Source: Asterias amurensis
Lineage: Eukaryota > Echinodermata > Asteroidea > Forcipulatida > Asteriidae
DNA length: 64,000 nt
Assembly: GCF_032118995.1 (NCBI RefSeq)
Contig: NC_092654.1
Coordinates: 15,801,784-15,865,783, forward strand
Reading direction: 5' to 3'
The translations under genes and the position numbers were made by a program. Each line of letters begins with the position of its first letter. Positions within the stretch are counted from its first letter, which is position 1. Below, in pieces: positions 58,108 through 64,000 of this stretch. The notes below the pieces were generated by a model, which did not search any database, had not been told where the DNA came from, and saw nothing but the letters and a program-made list of their open reading frames with translations.

Positions 58108-58150
58108 AGTGCAATAGTCTGTCCGTTCCTGTAAGAATATCAAAAGGTCG

Positions 58151-58541
58151 TTAAAGGGAAGGCACACTATCGGTAATTGTCAAAGACTAGTGTTCTCACT
58201 TGGTGTATCTCATCATATGGATACAATAACAAACCTATGGAAATTTGAGCTCAATTGGTCATCGAAGTTGCGAGAAAATGATGAAAGAAAAAACACCCTC
58301 GTTTGACGAATTTGTGTGCTTTCAGATAGGAATAAAAGACTTCTAGCCAAAAGTCTTTTATTATTTTAGTGAGAAATTACCTCTATTTCAAAATCTATGC
58401 TACTTCAGAGGGAGCCGGCTCTCACCAGTTGGCTCTCACAATGTTTTATACTATCAACAGCTCTTCAATGCTCGTTACCAAGTCAGTTTTTAAGTTAATA
58501 TTTGTTTTTTGGGAATTACCAAATGTGTACCTTCCCTTTAA
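58151..58541. mobile_element. Family A' TTAA-type MITE, copy 3
   Basis: Starts TTAAAGGGAAGGCACACTAT and ends ATGTGTACCTTCCCTTTAA. It lies just upstream of the signal-peptide exon of the LDLa gene, in its presumed 5'UTR intron. Confidence 0.85.
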
Positions 58542-59466
58542 AAATATTGATGAACTACACTTTTGATAACTCGAGGGTCTGTAAACGTTTGGTAATTACT
58601 GTGAAAATGAATGGCAACAAACACTTGGTAAAACACGTGGTAAGAAGTAGGACTACAGCAGATATCATTTTTATCCCCCTAAAATTTGAATAATAATGAG
58701 AAGCGTTACAGCGGTAGCTGTAAAATTGTGCATTCCTGTTAGGTGTCATTCTGTCTATTAGACATATTCGCTCCGGATTTTCGGCGATATCTTAAAAATC
58801 GCAAATGAAATTTGCGGATGTTAGTTTTATTGTGAATATAATTATATAATTTATATAGGATTTAAACAATTGAACGGAAAATAGGATTTAAACAATTGAA
58901 CGGAAAAAAATATGGACACGAATAATAGGAAATGATATCTTGAACTATATTTTACCCATGAAAAAGTCCTCACAAAAAAAACCTCACTTATGGCACAACA
59001 GGTTTGTTATAACAGATCAAATGTACGGTATGCTTATGCATTCTAAATACACCATGTTAACAATGTATTTTAGATAGAAGTGTTGGTTCTGAGTAGAGCG
59101 TGTTGATTATTCTCATGGTTTTGACGACTCTTCATATTTATCGTTGTTACACTAAACCAAAGCAATTCTATATTTGGACTGATGAACTACAACAGGTGGA
59201 CGAGTTCTCACGCACTCGGACAAAAGTTCTTTGTTTGTCTTTCGGCTACTTCTCGAACAAGAAGATCTTAAAAAGGCCGACGTACGTAAATATAACGGGA
59301 CTAGCATTATACACGTAAATAGCTTGTGATCAATATTCTTAAATAATTAATCGACTTTTACGGAATAAGGGTGGATTGGGGAATGGTTTACACATAGAGT
59401 AAGGACAGACGAGACACGTTACCAGCGAATTTCGGTCAGAGTTGGAGAGTTGAGCAAACCATGCAG
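58542..59466. other. Gene-free stretch, possible LDLa-gene promoter side
   Basis: Contains a short duplication (AGGATTTAAACAATTGAACG twice near 58857 and 58883). No gene is recognised. Confidence 0.4.
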
Positions 59467-59650
59467 GGGCCCAATTTCAGAAAGCCTTTGAGCACAACGA
59501 AATCGCTAAGCACAGAAAAATCTTGCTTATCTAAAACAGGTTGCCAAACCAGCCAAAATTGTATAAAGTTTGTTGCCAATGGTTCCATATTGAATTTTTT
59601 TTTTGCTTAGCAAAGAAACTTGCTGATAACAACTTTACGAAACTGGGCCC
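59467..59650. mobile_element. Family B MITE, full-length copy
   Basis: Starts GGGCCCAATTTCAGAAAGCC and ends CTTTACGAAACTGGGCCC; inner GCTAAGCACAG and GCTTAGCAAAG mirror each other. Confidence 0.8.
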
Positions 59651-59688
59651 TTGGTTATGTTAGTCCCAACAAAAATAAAAGCTGAGCT

Positions 59689-60061
59689 AGGCAGTGGACA
59701 CTATTGATAATTACTCAAAATAATTATTAGCATAAAACCTTACTTGGTAACGAGTAATGGGAAGAGGTTGATAGTATCAAACGTTGTGAGAAATTGCTCC
59801 CTCTGAAGTAACATAGTATTCGAGAAAGAAATAATTTTCCACGAATTGGATTTCGAGACCTCAGAATTAGAATTTGAGGTCTCGAAATCAACATCTGAAA
59901 GCACACAACTTCGTGTGACAAGGGTGTTTTTCTTTCATAATAATCTCGCAACTTCAATGACCAATTGAGCTCAAATGTTCACAGGTTTGTTATTTTATGC
60001 ATTTGTTGAGATACACCTAGTGAGAAGACAGGTCTTTAACAATTGTGTCCAGTGTCTTTAA
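59689..60061. mobile_element. Family A MITE, copy 11
   Basis: Starts AGGCAGTGGACACTATTGAT and ends TTGTGTCCAGTGTCTTTAA. More diverged than most copies. Confidence 0.82.
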
Positions 60062-60721
60062 TTGGTGTCTTCTTAGATTCTGATCCCTTTATCGTGTGTA
60101 AATTGTCATGTAATTTGACCTTTTGGTCACAATGTGATAATGTTAATAAAACATACCAATATACCAACATAACAATAAATGTGTACCAATACTATATCAA
60201 TGTACGTAATGCATAAAGTGGATAGGCCTACCTATGGAAGTCTGGTTTATGCGGTCAGAATTTTTCATTTCTTACCTTTGTTTGGATTCGTATTGAGTCA
60301 AAACTGTATTCTACACCAAGACAAAGAGTTTATATATCACCAAATCACATCTTCCAATAATGAGACTAAAGGAGACATCCACGACCCGCTGTTACCACGC
60401 ACATAATATAAGGACACGAGATTTCCGTGGTTCGGTATCGAAGATAAACCCACCAGGTAAAATACCCATAAGAGCAGAAGTTTCCGCAACCCACTCAGTG
60501 CATCTTATAATCAATACAATCGATAACGTAGCGGGCCCGAGCAACATTAAAAATGCATCTTGTACAAGTAGCAGTTATAGAACTTAACTATTGTTAAACA
60601 AAATGACGTATAGGCTCTTTGTATTCAAACACATGGAAACAACTTAATAAACAAGATGCGCTTTGATGATGGTTAGTTTGTGTAGAAAAAAAAATACATG
60701 AAGGTAATGTACAACAATCAA
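60062..60721. other. Gene-free stretch
   Basis: No exon or repeat end is recognised. Two overlapping open frames near 60180-60590 have no motif support. Confidence 0.35.
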
Positions 60722-61106
60722 TTAAAGACACTGGACACTATTGGTAATTGTCAAAAACCAGTCTTCCTACTTGCTGTATCTCAACATATGCATAAAATAA
60801 CAAACCTGTGAATACTTGAGCTCAATTGGTCGTCGAAGTTGCGAGATAATAATGGAAGAAAAACACCCTTGTCACACGAAGTTGTGTGCTTTCAGATGCT
60901 TGATTTCGAGACCTCAAATTCTAAATCTGAGGTCTCGAAATCAAATTCGTGGAAAATTTCCTCTTTCTCGAAAACTATGGCACTTCAGAGGGAGCCGTTT
61001 CTCACAATGTTTTATACTATCAACCTCCCCCTATTACTCGTTACCAAGTAAGGTTTTATGCTAATAATTATTTTGAGTAATTACCACTAGTGTTCACTGC
61101 CTTTAA
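60722..61106. mobile_element. Family A MITE, copy 12 (inverted)
   Basis: Starts TTAAAGACACTGGACACTAT and ends TAGTGTTCACTGCCTTTAA. Confidence 0.85.
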
Positions 61107-61168
61107 CTGAAGTTGGTGTTTTGGATGTGTTTGTGAGTACGGAAGCATTAAAGCGACATTAAGAAATG

Positions 61169-61425
61169 AAAAAGAATCGTAATTATGAGTATGAATCATA
61201 AGTATGATTCGAGAGAGCAAGACGTTCATGTTTATGGCTTACATTTCATTAGTAAGACTTATTAAGTCATGCTCATAAGATTAAAATGTCTTAATTGACA
61301 TAAGGTCATAAATCAAACTTATGAGATGCCTAAAATCATAAATATGACTAGTACTAAGTCATAAATGCGATGTAATTCATAGTTGTGACAGGTCGTGTTG
61401 TGAGATACCAAGTCATAATTATTAC
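61169..61425. repeat. TCATAA-rich inverted-repeat region
   Basis: GTAATTATGAGTATGAATCA at the left and AAGTCATAATTATTAC at the right, with many TCATAA/TTATGA words between. Probably a decayed MITE. Confidence 0.45.
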
Positions 61426-61613
61426 ATTTTCCTTTAAATATCCCTTTACCGTTTCTGTTGAATTCTGATATACATGTTGTAAATTGGTTTTCAACAAAGT
61501 TTACAAAAAACAAACCTGCGAAGAGTTCATGAAATTGGGTCACATAGCATGGCCACGTATTCCCGTTTATAGAATAATGGAAACTGTTTTAAATACGTCA
61601 CTTGCGGCACAAG

Positions 61614-62119
61614 CCGGTGTCAGATGCAATTGTGTCCGCCATGCAATACTGTCCGCTCCGGACACTTTTGCATATGCAATCGTGTCCGGTGCTATGCAAA
61701 AACCGTCCGGTTGACATGTACATGACTGTACATGAACATGTATGTGCGCGCGTATTAAGCGAGCCTGCATGCACCGAGCCTACGTATTATGCAGCACGAA
61801 TATTCACGTATTTTATGATTGCAGCGAATTCCCAATGGCCGAACATCTCCCATGTCTCCCATATCATTCATAACATGCACTTAGCTTGTAAAAAAAAGGC
61901 GAACGTGTTCCGTCGACCAAGGGCGTTTAATTTACTGCAAGGACGAGGGCGGACACAACTGCATATGCAAATATGTCTGGTAGGACACAATTGCATTATG
62001 CAGCAGCGTCCGGGCGGACACGATTGCATATGCAAAACCATCTGGAGGACATTATTGCATATGCAATAATATCCTCCGGATAGTATTGCATTACAGGACA
62101 TAATTGCATGCGACACCGG
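61614..62119. mobile_element. CCGGTGTC-ended element with TTGCATATGCAA subterminal repeats
   Basis: Left CCGGTGTCAGATGCAATTGT; right ACATAATTGCATGCGACACCGG. Both halves hold several repeats of a GGACA(C/T)-spacer-ATTGCATATGCAA type, and the terminal 45 or so bases of each end are inverse complements. No target duplication was evident and no transposase frame is present. Confidence 0.75.
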
Positions 62120-63267
62120 CGCGTCTAAACGTGCTTCACACAGAATACAATTTTGAGAAAGTTACTAGGCCATGCCTTATGCAAATCAACAGAATGTCCC
62201 CAAATCACAAGATAGTCCCGTTTTATGACCCATTTCCAAATCTAAAGGGTATTGATTAAAAATTCCAGTTACATTTCAAAAGTACGGAAGAATGGGTCAA
62301 CATTATGAATTGATAGATTTTTTTTTTGGGGGGGGGGGAAACGAAATAAATCACACAGTTTTGTCTTGCTTCACCAAATTAATGTAAGGCTGGATATTTG
62401 CTGTACATTTATTGAAACATCTATCGTCTTGTAGGTGTTTTGTTTGAACTTACCATAATATCAAGGCAATCATTTAGTAAATTATGAATTTATAAGAAAT
62501 AGTACATGAAGGCATATGCAGGGGCCAAAATGTAGACCACTTCAACAATTTTGAAACTTATCAGTAGCATGGAGTCACTAATCGGCAGTTACTGTACCGG
62601 TAACGTCTTCCAATCATGAACGACACCAAAAACGTGTTATAAATATACTATATTTAGAAACTGTATAACTATAAAGCAAACATAACTTAAGCACTGAATA
62701 ATTAAGGAAGTTCTGTATAATAATTATGCAGTCCTTATAGCTATCAGCAAAAGGCCCATGAATGGTCGCCATTATAACCACGACGAAAACTATCACTTGA
62801 TGTTTTATGTTGGCACAAATAAAGATCTCTTCGGAAAAAATCCCTTACAATTATACAAAATACACTATGTACAATATTTGCTATCATGTAATTTTTCATC
62901 ACCAGCCCTTAAATATACAATTTTGGAGGTGTTGCCCCCCCCCCCCCCCCCGCCTCCACCTGGGTAGTACGCATGTACTCAGGGATCACCCAGAGCTTCG
63001 TATAAAATGTCACGTTCAAGTTATTGATAATTTGCACATCAGCCTAATATCTTTATGTACTATAAGCCTGTACAATGAGAGTAAATTCAAGTGGGCCTAA
63101 TTATCGTCTGGTTTAACCCTAAGACACTATCTCTTTCGTCGCTGGTGACAAACATAAGCCAATTCAGTTGTTCTAATTATTATTTATAGGAACGTTCCAA
63201 AATGCATAGGTATCCTTTGACAACATATTCTGCAGTGGCGTAAATGATACCATGCAACCAAGCAACA
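62120..63267. other. Gene-free stretch
   Basis: Contains a G run near 62326-62338 and a C run near 62935-62951 followed by GCCTCCACCTGGG. No exon is recognised. Confidence 0.4.
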
Positions 63268-63625
63268 AAGACCTGTACACATTCTGCTATGGTGGATTCA
63301 ACAAAAACCTGTACACATTCTGCAATGGCGGATTCAACAAAGACCTGTACACATTCTGCAATGGCGGATTCAACAAAGACCTGTACAACATATTCTGCAA
63401 TGGCGGATTCAACAAAAACCTGTACACATTCTGCAATGGCGGATTCAACAAAGACCTGTACACATACTGCAATGGCGGGTTCAAGAAAATCTGTACACAC
63501 TCTGCAATGGCGGATTCAACAAAATCTCATACACATTCTGCAATGGCGGATTCAACAAAGACCTGTACACATTCTGTAATGGCGGTTCAACAAAATCTCT
63601 ACACATTCTGCAATAGCGGAATACC
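63268..63625. repeat. Minisatellite, 36-bp unit, about ten copies
   Basis: Each unit contains TTCAACAAAGACCTGTACAC and ATTCTGCAATGGCGGA. Because 36 is a multiple of three, frames stay open on both strands (for example NKDLYTFCNGGF). There are no splice sites or homology, so it is treated as non-coding. Some units have 1-4-bp changes in length. Confidence 0.9.
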
Positions 63626-63753
63626 ATGCAACCAATCAGGTCGACTTAAGTAGAAAATACCGTTGTTATATCCTATAAAGTAATACTATGATATTGATCA
63701 TTTAAAAGCATTTATAAATTGATAACCCATAAAGGATCTCTTAATTTGCATTT

Positions 63754-64000
63754 TTATTTCACTTGCATACATAACTTATTAAGAACATCTATCCGATCAA
63801 GTTTCTGTAAGGCATCAATCAACACGCCCACAAGAGCGCCCTCTTGCTCACACCAGAGTGTAAGGACTCTATGAATGGGTAAATCATCTTCTGATGTTTT
63901 AATAAAGTGGACGATGTCCTTGTCGGTGAAACCTAGCTGTAGCGCGAGTCCCCTCCAGTCTCGCCTATCAAGACGTGATATCCCAAGCATGGATTCAATC
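63754..64000 (-). CDS. Death-domain protein, C-terminal exon (partial)
   Basis: The frame is open from the window edge to TAA at 63754. It reads RDWRGLALQLGFTDKDI, then VLTLWCEQEGALVGVLIDAL and QKLDRIDVLNKL, the DWR-LA-LG ... LW ... VG-L--AL-KL-R-DVL pattern of death domains (helices 2-6). The domain ends only a few residues before the stop, so this is a C-terminal death domain. Such domains recruit partners by homotypic contacts in apoptosis or Toll/NF-kB signalling. AATAAA overlaps the stop codon region. The rest of the gene, and so its identity, lies beyond 64000. Confidence 0.8.
   Translation of the reverse strand, partial: IESMLGISRLDRRDWRGLALQLGFTDKDIVHFIKTSEDDLPIHRVLTLWCEQEGALVGVLIDALQKLDRIDVLNKLCMQVK

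Noticed and set aside
63252-63653. A 133-codon frame encoding NKDLYTFCNGGF repeats
   Set aside because: It consists almost entirely of the 36-bp minisatellite, has no signal peptide, domain or splice support, and is open on the opposite strand too.
1-64000. LTR retroelements, retrovirus-like or Polinton-like elements, CRISPR arrays
   Set aside because: I saw no paired LTRs, reverse transcriptase, integrase, capsid or envelope motifs, and no spaced identical repeats of the CRISPR kind. All tandem arrays here lack unique spacers.

Overview
The window is animal nuclear DNA: long intron-rich genes with consensus GT-AG splicing, AT-rich spacers and dense short inverted-repeat transposons. The gene set (SETD2, RNF41, an eIF1 relative, a multi-LDLa secreted protein, a death-domain protein) and the style of the dispersed repeats suggest a deuterostome invertebrate, most likely an echinoderm and probably a sea star. 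That assignment is inference from recall of similar repeats and was not tested by a search.

Layout. (1) 1.6-6.9 kb, minus strand: a complete four-exon gene for a 112-residue divergent eIF1 (SUI1-family) protein. Its first intron carries minisatellites, a hairpin and a 1.4-kb foldback transposon. (2) 6.9-13.4 kb: no gene recognised; a patchwork of TIR elements and tandem repeats. (3) 13.46-14.42 kb, minus strand: RNF41/NRDP1 with an uninterrupted 319-codon coding region; its likely promoter lies in the following few kb. (4) 17.95-46.10 kb, plus strand: SETD2, the histone H3 lysine-36 trimethyltransferase. Eighteen exons from 26632 onward join in phase to 7,560 nt (2,519 codons plus stop), covering a long disordered N-terminus, AWS, SET, post-SET, an RD-rich segment, a WW domain and the SRI domain. 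A first exon at 17950 is also recognised, but at least one small exon between it and 26632 is still missing. (5) 46.1-51.4 kb: SETD2 3' region, then repeats. (6) 52.2-58.1 kb, minus strand: a secreted protein with a signal peptide, about 31 Gly/Asp/Ser-rich decapeptide repeats and five LDL-receptor class A modules; its C-terminal end is unresolved. (7) 58.1-63.7 kb: repeats only. (8) 63.75-64.0 kb, minus strand: the last exon of a death-domain protein that continues beyond the window.

The genes are unrelated in function and do not form a pathway. What unifies the window is its repeat content. At least five TIR families share termini of the form TTAAAGG...CCTTTAA, consistent with TTAA-targeting (piggyBac-like) mobilisation. 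A second abundant family ends in GGGCCCAATTTC, and single elements carry clear 9-bp (Mutator-like) or 8-bp (hAT-like) target duplications. The most unusual local structure is a fivefold tandem duplication of a 3' splice site plus the start of its exon inside SETD2, which offers an in-frame 31-codon alternative. No LTR retrovirus-like, Polinton-like or CRISPR structure was seen.
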